Shown piece by piece: positions 24,703-34,191 of a stretch of DNA of 64,000 nt. Within the stretch, counting starts at the first letter, position 1. Each line of letters begins with the position of its first letter. The position numbers and the translations under genes were made by a program. The notes beneath the pieces were generated by a model, which was given only the letters and a program-made list of their open reading frames with translations, was not told the origin of the DNA and searched no databases. The stretch spans positions 106,619 to 170,618 of the forward strand of contig NZ_LBMN02000008.1 in assembly GCF_001042485.2 (NCBI RefSeq). The letters run 5' to 3'. This stretch comes from Bacillus paralicheniformis. GTDB lineage: Bacteria > Bacillota > Bacilli > Bacillales > Bacillaceae.

Positions 24703-27123
24703 TTAAGAAGTGACAACATTTTCGAATAGCTGTTTTGTTGTCTTTTCGTCTTCCAAAAAGTCTTTCCACGGGTCTTTATGGACAGACAGCGCTTGATTGA
24801 TGCGGTCATTCAGTTCTTTGCGTTTTTCTTTATCATTCAATATGGATTGGACGTGGGACAAGCCGACACGTTCAACCCATGCAGATGTCCGCTCTAAATA
24901 GTTGGCTGTTTCACGATAGTATTGGAGATATGCGCCTGTAATTTCGATGACTTCTTCAGCCGTTTTGACTTTCATTAACAGATCGCCTGCGCGCAAATGC
25001 GTGCCTCCGTTTCCGCCGACGTAAATTTCCCAGCCGCCGTCGATGCCGACGACGCCGATATCTTTAATGCCGGATTCGGCGCAGTTTCTCGGACAAGCGG
25101 AAACCGCCATTTTAATTTTGTGAGGCGTGTAGAGCCCTTCAAATTTTTTCTCAAGGTCAATTCCGAGGGCCATTGAGTCTTGCGTGCCGAAGCGGCAGAA
25201 CTGTTCGCCTACACACGTTTTTACGGTTCTGAGCGTTTTTCCGTAAGCAAATCCTGAAGGCATATCAAGATCAGCCCATACTTTCGGAAGATCTTCTTTT
25301 TTGACGCCGATCAGGTCGATCCGCTGGCCTCCGGTCATTTTCACTAGCGGAATTTCATATTTGTCGACGACATCAGCGATGCGCCGCAAATCATTCGAAT
25401 TGGTAACCCCGCCGTACATCCGCGGTACGACTGAATATGTGCCGTCTTTTTGAATGTTGGCGTGCATCCGTTCATTGACGAAGCGGGACTCTCTTTCATC
25501 TTCATATTCCTTCGGATTGATCATGCCGAGGTAGTAGTTAAGCGCAGGGCGGCATTTGGAACAGCCTTCCGCCGTTTTCCAGCCGAGCACGTTCATGACT
25601 TCTTTCGTATGGGTCAGCCCTTTTTCTCTGATTTCAGCCACGATTTCGTCTCTTGAAAGGTCCGTACATCCGCAAATCGCTTCTTTTTGTGCTGAAGCAT
25701 CAAACTCTGAGCCGAGCGTATGCTGCAGAATCTCAGCGACAAGCGGCTTACATCCTCCGCAAGAGCGTGATGCGCCTGTGCAGGCTTTAATTTCATCGGT
25801 CGACGTGCAGCCCTGCTCTTTGATCGCCTGAATGATCATCCCTTTCGAAACGCCGTTGCAGCCGCATACGATCTCATCGTCGCTCATCGCAGCGGTTAAG
25901 CTCATGCCTTCCTCCTGATTCAAAGGCTGCAAGATTGAAATTTTAGAAGTATCTGAAATATCTGCTCCTTTTTGAATCATGGAAAACAGCCTGTTGCCTT
26001 CGCTGCTGTCTCCGAACAGTACGGCGCCGATCACCTGATTGCCGCGCAGAACGATTTTCTTGTAGATTCCGTCCTGTTCGTCAAACACTTTGAGCGCTTT
26101 TTTGTCTTCTCCTTCATCCTCATTAAAGTCACCGGCGGAAAAGACCTCAACACCGGAAACCTTCAGCTGGGTTGATAAAACAGATCCTTCATACGGAGCC
26201 GTTTCAACGCCGCAGATTTTTTTGGCAAGCACTTTTGCCTGTTCATAAAGAGGCGCGACAAGTCCGTAGGCAATGCCTCTATGTTCCGCACATTCTCCGA
26301 CAGCGTAAATGTTGGGAACTTCGGTTTCCATGTAATCATTGACGACGATTCCTCTGTTTACCGGAAGGCCGCAGTCTTTGCCGAGCTGAACGTTCGGTTT
26401 GATTCCGACCGCCATGACGACCAAATCGGCTTCAAGCGTTGAGCCGTCTTTGAATGTTAAGCCTTCGACACGTGTTTCTCCGTAAATTTCTTCTGTCTGC
26501 TTTTCCAGCAAAAATTTCATGCCCTGCTTTTCCAGCTCTTTTTGCAAAAGCCGTCCTGCGGTTGCATCAAGCTGACGCTCCATCAAATATGGCGCGAGGT
26601 GGATAACGGTAACATCCATGCCAAGGTTAAGAAGTCCGCGCGCTGCTTCCAGTCCCAGCAATCCGCCGCCGATAACGGCTGCTTTTTTGTACGTTTTGGA
26701 AGCTTCGAGCATAATATCCGTATCCTTGATATCACGGAATGCTGTTACACCTTCTTTATCCGCTCCGGGCAATGGCAGAATAAAAGGGAGAGAACCTGTC
26801 GCCAAAATCAGTTCATCATACGGCTGGACTCTTCCCGTATCCGTGATGACGGTTTTGGACTCCGGATCAACTTTAACGACTTCTTCACCTGTATACAGCT
26901 GAATCCCGTTTTCTTCATACCAATCCCAATCATTCAGTGTAATGTCCTTAACATCCGTATCTCCTTGAAGCACTTTGGAAAGAAGAATCCGGTTATAGTT
27001 TGGGTGCGGTTCGTTTCCGAAAATCGTGATCTGAAACTCTTCGTTTGAAATTTTAAGAATTTCTTCAACGGCCCTGACCCCGGCCATACCGTTCCCTACA
27101 AGGACTAGCTGCTTTTTTTTCAC
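24703..27123 (-). CDS. nasD: Nitrite reductase large subunit
   Basis: NasD reduces nitrite to ammonium in the cytosol using NADH. The 806-residue protein has an N-terminal FAD/NAD reductase (LVLVGNGMAGVRAVEEI at the start), two BFD-like [2Fe-2S] segments (CGCNGVSKG...CGGCKP and CGCTDLSRD), and a C-terminal siroheme/[4Fe-4S] domain with Cys residues in TCVGEQFCRFG and SACPRNCAESG. The GTG at 27123 follows GGGGAGG and replaces an upstream in-frame TTG. A 113-base gap after nasC contains AT-rich sequence and TTTGTGATAG, which resembles a ResD site, so an internal promoter is possible. Confidence 0.95.
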   Translation of the reverse strand: MKKKQLVLVGNGMAGVRAVEEILKISNEEFQITIFGNEPHPNYNRILLSKVLQGDTDVKDITLNDWDWYEENGIQLYTGEEVVKVDPESKTVITDTGRVQPYDELILATGSLPFILPLPGADKEGVTAFRDIKDTDIMLEASKTYKKAAVIGGGLLGLEAARGLLNLGMDVTVIHLAPYLMERQLDATAGRLLQKELEKQGMKFLLEKQTEEIYGETRVEGLTFKDGSTLEADLVVMAVGIKPNVQLGKDCGLPVNRGIVVNDYMETEVPNIYAVGECAEHRGIAYGLVAPLYEQAKVLAKKICGVETAPYEGSVLSTQLKVSGVEVFSAGDFNEDEGEDKKALKVFDEQDGIYKKIVLRGNQVIGAVLFGDSSEGNRLFSMIQKGADISDTSKISILQPLNQEEGMSLTAAMSDDEIVCGCNGVSKGMIIQAIKEQGCTSTDEIKACTGASRSCGGCKPLVAEILQHTLGSEFDASAQKEAICGCTDLSRDEIVAEIREKGLTHTKEVMNVLGWKTAEGCSKCRPALNYYLGMINPKEYEDERESRFVNERMHANIQKDGTYSVVPRMYGGVTNSNDLRRIADVVDKYEIPLVKMTGGQRIDLIGVKKEDLPKVWADLDMPSGFAYGKTLRTVKTCVGEQFCRFGTQDSMALGIDLEKKFEGLYTPHKIKMAVSACPRNCAESGIKDIGVVGIDGGWEIYVGGNGGTHLRAGDLLMKVKTAEEVIEITGAYLQYYRETANYLERTSAWVERVGLSHVQSILNDKEKRKELNDRINQALSVHKDPWKDFLEDEKTTKQLFENVVTS

Positions 27124-27236
27124 TATGATCCTCCCCTTTTTCAAAACAATTCACTATACGCCCTAAACAAGTATTCTGTTTACATCTTTAAAACTATCAC
27201 AAATTATAGTTAATTTTGTAAACTTTTTATGACTTT

Positions 27237-29396
27237 TTATGACAATTCATTCACATAATTGTCAACTGACGGACGAATTTTCACGGAGCAAACCTTAAAT
27301 CCCGGCATTCTGCAAGACGGATCTAGCGTTTCCGCTATCAAATCGTTCACATTTTGCGAATCCCCCCAATGCATCGGTACAAATACGGTATCCGGCCTGA
27401 TGGCTTCCGACCATTTGCTCCTGACAATGATGCTGCCTCTTTTTGACTCCACCCTGACCAGCATCCTGTCGCCAATGTTGTACTTTTCCGCCGTTTTCGG
27501 ATGGATTTCCATAAATGATTCAAAGTGCCTGGCCTTGAGTGCAGCGCTCCTTCTCGTCTGTACGCCGGTTAAATAGTGAGACATTACCCTTCCGGTCGTC
27601 AGAAAAAGGGGATACTCCTCAGTCGGTTCATCTTTTTTGATCTTTGGTTCGTTCGGGACGACGCACATTTTCGCTTTTTTGTCCGGGTGGGCAAAGGATG
27701 ATTCAAACAGGCGCTGTGTCCCGGGGTGCCCCTGTTCGGGACAAGGCCATAAAATGCCGCTTTCCTTTCTCAGACGTTCATAAGTGATGCCCGAATAGTC
27801 GGCAATTCCGCCGCGGCTCGCTTTTCTTAATTCATTAAAAACATCCTCTGCCGATCGATATGAGAAATAACGGCCTTTTCCAAGAGCTGCGGCGATATCG
27901 CAAATCATTTGCCAGTCATGCCTCGCTTCACCGGGGCACGGCTTTGAGGCTTCCCTTAATGTCACTCTGCCTTCCAGATTGGTCATCGTTCCTTCGTCCT
28001 CGAGATAGGATGATGCGGGGAGAATGACGTCCGCGAGTCTTGCCGTTTCAGAAAGAAACAAATCAACGGCTGCAAAAAACTTTAATTTTCCCAAAGCGGA
28101 TTTGACAAAGCCGGCATTCGGGCTGGATACAACAGGGTTTGAACACATTAAAAACATCCCGGTAATTTCCCCTTCATGAACTTTCTCCATCATTTCATAA
28201 GCGGATACACCTTTTCCCGGAAGGTCTTCAGCTTTTATGCCCCAAACATCCGCAATATAGGCGCGGTCGGCTTCGTTTTCAATCGACCGGTACCCCGGCA
28301 GCTGATCTGCTTTCTGGCCGTGCTCCCGCGCGCCCTGTCCGTTTCCTTGTCCGGTGACGGCGCCGTAGCCGCAGGCAAATTTGCCGATTTTTCCAGTTGA
28401 TATTAGAATATTCAGTAAATTTCTGACAGCAGCCGTTCCGTCTGTTTGCTGTTCAACCCCTCTCGCCGTGAACAGCATTCCCGTCTCCTCGCGGGCAAAT
28501 TTTACTGCAGCTTTTTTGATCTGCTCGATTTGTATTCCGGTTTTGGCCGCAATGTCTTCAAGTGATAAAGACGCCACATGGCGCTTGACCTCTTCAAAAC
28601 CTTCCGCTCTCTCTCTGAGAAAAGCTCCGTCTGTCAGCTGTTCTTCAATGATGACTTTCAGCATACCGTTTGCGAGCGCTGCGTCTGTCCCCGGCTTGAT
28701 TTTCAAATGCAGATCGGCGATCTTGGCCGTTGCCGTTTCGCGGGGATCGATGACAATGATGTAGGCCCCGTTTTGCTTCGCTTCTTCAAAATACGGCATG
28801 ATCGTCGGCTGGCACTCTGCGATATTCGTACCTGCGAGGATGATGACCCTTGCATGGGGGATCTCGGAAAGGGCATTTGTCAGCCCCCGGTCCATTCCAA
28901 AGGTTTGATTTGCAGCTGTGGCGGCCGCCGACATGCAAAGCCTGCCGTTGTAGTCAATATGCTTCGTCTTCAAGGCGACGCGGGCGAACTTCCCGAGCAA
29001 ATACGCTTCTTCGTTTGTAATAGACGCGCTGCCATATACGCTCAAAGCATCACAGCCATCTTCATGCTGGATCGCTGTTACTTGCTCTTTGATGTACTGA
29101 AGCGCTTCTTCCCATGTCACACGGACGAATTCGCCGTTTTTTTTGATCAGCGGATGGGTGATCCTCTCTGAATGAAACGCGTGCTGGTGGGCGTTCATCC
29201 CTTTCATGCACAGCCGTCCTTTTGTCGTCGGATTGTCTTTTCCGACCGCCGTGTATTTTTTTCTTGTCACAATCGTCTGTTCAATGAGCTGCATTTTGCA
29301 CTGCATGCTGCAAAATGGACATTGGGTGTCATACGTTTTTTCGGATTGCACTTCTTTTTGCTTTGTGCGAAAGTACTTTAGCAATCGTTCTGTCAA
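27237..29396 (-). CDS. nasC: Assimilatory nitrate reductase catalytic subunit
   Basis: NasC reduces nitrate to nitrite at a molybdenum cofactor. The protein has 719 residues. The N-terminal [4Fe-4S] ligands Cys26, Cys29, Cys33 and Cys63 are visible (CPFCSMQC and LCMKG). Typical bis-MGD oxidoreductase segments follow, such as RGVEQQTDGT, SNPVVSSPNAG and the C-terminal molybdopterin dinucleotide-binding domain from about residue 590. There is no Tat signal, as expected for the cytosolic assimilatory enzyme. It starts 1 base after nasB ends and receives electrons from NasB. Confidence 0.95.
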   Translation of the reverse strand: MTERLLKYFRTKQKEVQSEKTYDTQCPFCSMQCKMQLIEQTIVTRKKYTAVGKDNPTTKGRLCMKGMNAHQHAFHSERITHPLIKKNGEFVRVTWEEALQYIKEQVTAIQHEDGCDALSVYGSASITNEEAYLLGKFARVALKTKHIDYNGRLCMSAAATAANQTFGMDRGLTNALSEIPHARVIILAGTNIAECQPTIMPYFEEAKQNGAYIIVIDPRETATAKIADLHLKIKPGTDAALANGMLKVIIEEQLTDGAFLRERAEGFEEVKRHVASLSLEDIAAKTGIQIEQIKKAAVKFAREETGMLFTARGVEQQTDGTAAVRNLLNILISTGKIGKFACGYGAVTGQGNGQGAREHGQKADQLPGYRSIENEADRAYIADVWGIKAEDLPGKGVSAYEMMEKVHEGEITGMFLMCSNPVVSSPNAGFVKSALGKLKFFAAVDLFLSETARLADVILPASSYLEDEGTMTNLEGRVTLREASKPCPGEARHDWQMICDIAAALGKGRYFSYRSAEDVFNELRKASRGGIADYSGITYERLRKESGILWPCPEQGHPGTQRLFESSFAHPDKKAKMCVVPNEPKIKKDEPTEEYPLFLTTGRVMSHYLTGVQTRRSAALKARHFESFMEIHPKTAEKYNIGDRMLVRVESKRGSIIVRSKWSEAIRPDTVFVPMHWGDSQNVNDLIAETLDPSCRMPGFKVCSVKIRPSVDNYVNELS

Positions 29397-29397
29397 T

Positions 29398-31692
29398 TCA
29401 CATCAGCCCTTTTATCGTTTCTTGCTGAGCCAGCCGCTTCTCTTTTTCAAGCCGTTCGATCAGCTGGCCGCGAAGTCCGTTGTCAAATAAAACTTCCCGG
29501 ATATGAATGATACCGGCGCGTTCAATCCAATGCCCGACCTTCTCGAGATAATTTGCTGTTTCGCGGTAATATTGAAGCAGGCCTTTCATGAATTCCCCCG
29601 CTTCCTCCGCCGAGTCGGCTACTGAAAGCAGCTCTCCCGGAGCAGCATGCTGTCCTCCTTGGCCGCCCGCATAAATCTCCCAGCCCCCGTTTACTTTGAG
29701 AAGTCCAATGTCATGAACTGAAGCGTACACGCAATCGTCCAAACAGCCCGACACCCCGATCGAGACCTTGGCCGGAATGAGGAGGGATTCTGCCGCTTTT
29801 TCCAAGTCTGCTGCCAATGTTTGAATCTGCGGTGATCCGCACGTGCACGTTTTAACCGCGGCGATCCTATGCTGAGGCGGCGGGCAATGCGGCATGCCGA
29901 GTTCTTCTTTCACGCGCTCTATATACTCCGGCTTGATACCAGCAAGCTTTAATCTCTGATGGTGTGTCATGTACACCTCTTGAATTTGATATTTTTCAAT
30001 CACTTCTGCAATGCGCTTCAGCTCTTCGGCATTCGTTCGGCCTCCGTACATTTGCGGAATGATGGTACCCATCTCCTCTTCGTGCTCCTCATAGATGATG
30101 TCCGGACGGATCATTTTTAAATAGTAGTGAATGGCGGGCACGCAAATTCGGCAGCCGCTGCTGTTTTTCCAGCCGAGCGCCGAGATGACTTCGTGAACGG
30201 AAGAAAGATTTCTTATCTGTATTTCGTTCACGACTTCATCTTCCGTGAATGAAGTGCAGGTGCACATCGGCTGTTCCGCCGCAGATACGTAATCATCCTG
30301 TTCAGCGGTATGGAGCAGCAGTTCTTCAAGCAACGGCCTGCAGCCGCCGCATGATCCGGAAGCATTTGTACAGCCTTTGACCTCCTCGGCCGTCTTTAAA
30401 CCGTGCGTCTGTATGGCTTCCATGATCGCGCCTTTGGAAACCGCGTTGCATTGGCAGATCGTTTCACTAAGCGCCATAGCAGCGACTGAACTGTTTTCTT
30501 CCGATTGAAACAGCTCTTTTTTGACAACGGTAATATCTCTTTGCTTGATAATGCTTTCCAACAGCCGTTGGCTGCCGCTGGTGTCTCCGTATAAAATCAC
30601 GCCGGCCATTTTATCCCCTTGAAAGACGGCTTTTTTATAGACTCCTGACGCTTCGTCTAAAAGTTTAATAGCCGTTGTCGAGTCGTCCTCTGTGATTTTC
30701 CCTGCCGAAAAGACGTCGATGCCGGACATTTTTAGAGCTGCAGACTGGATGGAGCCCTGATAACCGGCACATGCGAGCCCGCAAATATGTCTGGCCAGCA
30801 CTTTCCCCTGTTCAAACAAAGGCTTGACTAGACCATAGACCGTTCCGTTATGCTCCGCGCATTCACCGACGGCGTAGACATTTGGAATATTTGTCTCCAT
30901 ATAGTCGCTGACGATGATCGCCCGGTTTGTTGCAATACCGCTCACCTTGGCCAGTTCGATATTCGGTCTGACACCGGCAGCCATGACGATGAGATCGGCG
31001 CTGATCTCCGTCCCGTCTTTAAACCGCACACCCTCGGCGCGGGATCTTCCTAAAATCGCCTCTGTATCTTTATCCAAAAGAAAATGGATCCCTTGATGCT
31101 CCAGCTCTTTCTGGAGCATGGCAGATGCCGGCGGATCAAGCTGATTCTGCATGATGCAGGAAGAGTGGTGAATCACATCAACCTTCATCCCGAGGTTTGC
31201 CAACCCTCGCGCCGCCTCAAGACCCAAAATTCCCGCGCCGATGACGGCCGCTTTTTCAAACCGCTTTGATGCCTTTATCAATGCCCGGCAATCGTCTATT
31301 GTTCTAAAACCATATACCCCTTCTTTGTCCGCACCATGAACCGGGAGGATAAACGGGGAAGAGCCCGTCGCAATGATCAGTTTGTCATAAGCGATTTCGC
31401 GGTTTTGATCTGTCGCCACCGTCTGTTTCACCGTATTGATTGCGACAGCTGTTTCCCCTGTATAAAGTGTAATCCCGTTTTCTTCATACCAACTCCGGCT
31501 TTTTGTCATCACATCGTTCCAATCCGTTTCCCCCTGAAGGACAGAAGACAGCAGAATCCGATTATAGCTGAGGTGTGGTTCGCTGCCGATGATGACGATC
31601 TCAAACCGGCTCCCGCCGTGTTGTAAAATTTCTTCCGCCGTGCGAACCCCGGCCATGCCGTTTCCTATCAAAACCAGCCTTTGTTTCCCCAT
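29398..31692 (-). CDS. nasB: Nitrate reductase electron-transfer subunit
   Basis: NasB passes electrons from NADH to NasC. The 764-residue protein has an FAD/NAD reductase domain (about 1-400; LVLIGNGMAGVRTAEEIL at the start), two BFD-like [2Fe-2S] motifs (CQCNAVSKG...CGGCRP and CTCTSFTED...CRIC) and a C-terminal half-domain like that of nitrite reductase. In that domain the siroheme/cluster cysteines are partly lost: TCTCGSPQ replaces the C-x5-C of NasD, while GCLDDC remains. The start at 31692 follows AGGGAGGGGAG. It is the first gene of the operon; a TnrA box lies upstream. Confidence 0.94.
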   Translation of the reverse strand: MGKQRLVLIGNGMAGVRTAEEILQHGGSRFEIVIIGSEPHLSYNRILLSSVLQGETDWNDVMTKSRSWYEENGITLYTGETAVAINTVKQTVATDQNREIAYDKLIIATGSSPFILPVHGADKEGVYGFRTIDDCRALIKASKRFEKAAVIGAGILGLEAARGLANLGMKVDVIHHSSCIMQNQLDPPASAMLQKELEHQGIHFLLDKDTEAILGRSRAEGVRFKDGTEISADLIVMAAGVRPNIELAKVSGIATNRAIIVSDYMETNIPNVYAVGECAEHNGTVYGLVKPLFEQGKVLARHICGLACAGYQGSIQSAALKMSGIDVFSAGKITEDDSTTAIKLLDEASGVYKKAVFQGDKMAGVILYGDTSGSQRLLESIIKQRDITVVKKELFQSEENSSVAAMALSETICQCNAVSKGAIMEAIQTHGLKTAEEVKGCTNASGSCGGCRPLLEELLLHTAEQDDYVSAAEQPMCTCTSFTEDEVVNEIQIRNLSSVHEVISALGWKNSSGCRICVPAIHYYLKMIRPDIIYEEHEEEMGTIIPQMYGGRTNAEELKRIAEVIEKYQIQEVYMTHHQRLKLAGIKPEYIERVKEELGMPHCPPPQHRIAAVKTCTCGSPQIQTLAADLEKAAESLLIPAKVSIGVSGCLDDCVYASVHDIGLLKVNGGWEIYAGGQGGQHAAPGELLSVADSAEEAGEFMKGLLQYYRETANYLEKVGHWIERAGIIHIREVLFDNGLRGQLIERLEKEKRLAQQETIKGLM

Positions 31693-31761
31693 TTTCTCCC
31701 CTCCCTCTGCAGCTTTGCTCTGGATTATTATTTCACATTGCATCGCTAAAGCGTTTAAACC

Positions 31762-31778
31762 TGTTACATTTCCTTACA
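31762..31778. promoter_or_regulatory. TnrA box of the nasB operon
   Basis: TGTTACATTTCCTTACA matches the TnrA consensus at 16 of 17 positions. The minus-strand AT-rich -10 candidate (AATAAT near 31724-31732) puts its centre about 50 bases upstream of the start point. Activation of nas genes by TnrA is established in B. subtilis. Confidence 0.87.
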
Positions 31779-31860
31779 AAAAATTTTAGAAACAGGACGG
31801 TTTGACCAGCACCCATTGATGACGATTCAACGGCTTTGGCCGCGATGTTAAAGTTCAACA

Positions 31861-31881
31861 TTTTATCACATTTTTTATCAC
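31861..31881. repeat. Direct repeat upstream of ycnK
   Basis: TTTTATCAC occurs twice, 12 bases apart, about 70-90 bases before ycnK. It might be a regulator site (YcnK itself or another copper sensor) or chance in AT-rich DNA. Confidence 0.3.
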
Positions 31882-31950
31882 GTTCTGCTTGTTTCTTTTC
31901 CTGCAATCTACTAGGCTTAAAATAAAGAACATAAGAAATGGAGGAGGAGA

Positions 31951-32523
31951 ATGCTACCGATTAAAAGAAGACAGCAGATATTGGCGTGGGTCAAAGAAGA
32001 AGAATCTCTGCGCATTTCGGACATTTCGAAAAGGCTGAACGTCTCTGAAATGACCGTTTACCGCGACATTAAACCGCTTGTTGAAAACGGACAGGTCATC
32101 AAGACGGCAGGCGGAATTACGCTAAACAAGCCGAAGCAGCAGCTTGGGCAGCTTTGCGTCGTTTGCGGAAAAGGGACAGGCTCGAGGCTTTCCGTGCAGA
32201 TTGTAAAAAACGACAGTCAAATTGAACAATTTTGCTGTTCCCATTGCGCAATGCTCCGCTATGAGAAAGTGAAAGATGACGTGTCACAGATCATCTGCAG
32301 AGATTTTTTGCTGGATACGACGATCAGTGCCAAAGCCGCCGTCTTTTTGCTGGATACGGATCTTCATTTGAACTGCTGCGAGCCGCAGGCGATCCCTTTC
32401 GCTTCTGAAGCGGATGCGCGGAAATTTAAAAAAGGCTTTGGCGGACAGCTGTTATCGTTTGACGATGCCGCGCTTCTCATCCAGAAAACGATGAAGAACA
32501 GCTGCTGCAGCCTGAAGACGTGA
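31951..32523 (+). CDS. ycnK: Copper-responsive DeoR-type repressor YcnK
   Basis: The protein has 190 residues with an N-terminal DeoR-like winged helix (about 1-60; ISDISKRLNVSEMTVYRD) and a C-terminal NosL-like part rich in cysteines (CVVCGKG, CCSHC, NCC and CC near the end) that suits Cu(I) binding. In B. subtilis YcnK represses the copper-uptake gene ycnJ. GGAGGAGGAG precedes the ATG. It is the first gene of ycnK-ycnJ-ycnI and is divergent from nasB. Confidence 0.92.
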   Translation: MLPIKRRQQILAWVKEEESLRISDISKRLNVSEMTVYRDIKPLVENGQVIKTAGGITLNKPKQQLGQLCVVCGKGTGSRLSVQIVKNDSQIEQFCCSHCAMLRYEKVKDDVSQIICRDFLLDTTISAKAAVFLLDTDLHLNCCEPQAIPFASEADARKFKKGFGGQLLSFDDAALLIQKTMKNSCCSLKT

Positions 32524-32551
32524 AATTTTGTTAAAAGATTGGATGAATGTG

Positions 32552-34189
32552 ATGAAAAGAGCAACACTCTGGACAGTTCTCGCTGTTCTATGTATCATTC
32601 TGCTGCCAAAAGCCGCTTTTGCTCACGCATATATCGTAAAATCAACTCCAGCTGAAAATCAGGAGCTGAAAAAAGCGCCTGCAGAAATCAAGATTGAATT
32701 CAATGAAGCGATTCAGAACGGGTTTCATTCGATAACGGTCAGAAATTCGTCAGGTGAGCGCGTCGATTCCGGCAAAACGGAAATCGACCCGCAAAACGCC
32801 AAGATTATGACCGTCAAACTGAAACCGAAGTTAAAGGATGATATCTACTCGGCCGAATGGAGAGCCGTATCCGCAGATGGGCATCCCGTATCAGGCACGA
32901 TCCCTTTCAGCATCGGAAACATTCAAGGCGGGCTGCCGAAAGATCAGCAAAATCAAGCATCAGGACTGCCGGCAGCCGATACCGTCATGGAACGCGTCCT
33001 TTTGTATACCGGTTTCTCCCTGTTCATGGGGGCCGCTCTTTTGCAACTCGTATGGCATCGCCCTGAAAACGGCTGGCCGGGTGACAAACGGCGCCGGCTG
33101 AAGCGGATCAAGAATGCGGCGCTCATATTGACAGGGGCCGCCATCATCATTCAGCTGCCCCTGCAAACAAAAGCAAACGCGGGCGTTTCCTGGAGCGGGG
33201 CTTTCCAGCCTTCGCTTTTGCATGAAACGCTTCTGAATACGACAGGCGGAATGCTGTGGCTGATCAACATCGCCATCATCGCCGTGCTTGTTTTTTGTTC
33301 GAACAGAAAAGATCTGAAGAGCGCGATCTTGAGCCTGTTCCTTTTTGCCGGACTTTTGTTCGTCAAATCGCTCGACGGCCATGCTGCTTCGACGAGCGCC
33401 GGCTATATGACGATCGCGATGAACTTCATCCATCTGAATGCCGCTTCCATTTGGACGGGCGGACTCGCGATGATTGTGCTGTTTTTCGGAAAAGACTGGC
33501 TGAAGCCTGACAAAAGTTTGATATGGGAAACCATTCGGCGCTTCTCGCCATGGGCGCTCGCTTCTGCAGGGCTTCTCATATTTTCGGGCCTTTTCAACAG
33601 CTTCTTCATTGTTCACACACTGGATAACCTGCTCGGGACGGCTTACGGAAAAGCGCTCCTTGTGAAAGTGGCGCTCGTTCTTCTCATGATCGGACTCGGA
33701 GCATTTCACTATTTCCGTTTTAGAAAAGTGCCGAAACAGCAGGGCGGCCGTTCGCTGAAAGCTGAATGGGCGGTCGGGCTTCTCATTCTGCTGACCACGG
33801 CGGTTTTCACCAATCTTCCAAGTCCGCCCGCGCCGCTGCCGCAGCCTTTCAGTGAGACGAAGCAGCTGACGGAAGGAAACACGCTGTCGCTCCGAATCAG
33901 CCCGAACATGCCGGGCTCAAATGCGTTTGAGGTCACCGTCAGAAACAGAAAAGGGGACGTCGTCAAAGATATTCAAAAAATCGAATTAACCGTTGAGAAA
34001 ACCGGGCTTTTCGGGGATGACAAGGAGAGTACGTTCAGCCTCAGCAAAAATAAAGTCGGCGTTTTCCAAACGAAAAATTTAAATTTAAACGAAGACGGCA
34101 TCTGGAAGATCCGCGTTCACGGATTAACGGCGTCATTTGAGGAAATCAGAACGGTTTTCAATGCGAAAATTAATAAAAAGGAGTTTTGA
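32552..34189 (+). CDS. ycnJ: CopC-CopD fusion copper importer YcnJ
   Basis: This 545-residue membrane protein starts with a signal sequence ending in AFA and the mature N terminus HAYIVKSTP, whose first His is the expected CopC copper ligand. The CopC domain covers about 30-130. A CopD domain of about 8 transmembrane helices follows, and a C-terminal extracellular YtkA-like domain starts around 440. B. subtilis YcnJ imports copper under limitation. The ATG at 32552 has GGATG upstream; other in-frame starts (TTG 32528, ATG 32543) are possible. The ycnI start follows its stop by 2 bases. Confidence 0.9.
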   Translation: MKRATLWTVLAVLCIILLPKAAFAHAYIVKSTPAENQELKKAPAEIKIEFNEAIQNGFHSITVRNSSGERVDSGKTEIDPQNAKIMTVKLKPKLKDDIYSAEWRAVSADGHPVSGTIPFSIGNIQGGLPKDQQNQASGLPAADTVMERVLLYTGFSLFMGAALLQLVWHRPENGWPGDKRRRLKRIKNAALILTGAAIIIQLPLQTKANAGVSWSGAFQPSLLHETLLNTTGGMLWLINIAIIAVLVFCSNRKDLKSAILSLFLFAGLLFVKSLDGHAASTSAGYMTIAMNFIHLNAASIWTGGLAMIVLFFGKDWLKPDKSLIWETIRRFSPWALASAGLLIFSGLFNSFFIVHTLDNLLGTAYGKALLVKVALVLLMIGLGAFHYFRFRKVPKQQGGRSLKAEWAVGLLILLTTAVFTNLPSPPAPLPQPFSETKQLTEGNTLSLRISPNMPGSNAFEVTVRNRKGDVVKDIQKIELTVEKTGLFGDDKESTFSLSKNKVGVFQTKNLNLNEDGIWKIRVHGLTASFEEIRTVFNAKINKKEF

Positions 34190-34191
34190 TT

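Noticed and set aside
27124..27236. TnrA box before nasD
   Set aside because: No TGT-N11-ACA arrangement was found in this gap; only a ResD-like TTTGTGATAG, too short to claim as a site.
31747..31760. cre-like sequence upstream of nasB
   Set aside because: Only about 11 of 14 positions match and key flanking bases differ; the neighbouring TnrA box explains the region better.
32960..33709. Minus-strand open frame of 249 codons inside ycnJ
   Set aside because: It is antisense to a convincing CopC-CopD gene and has no recognisable domain or start signal.
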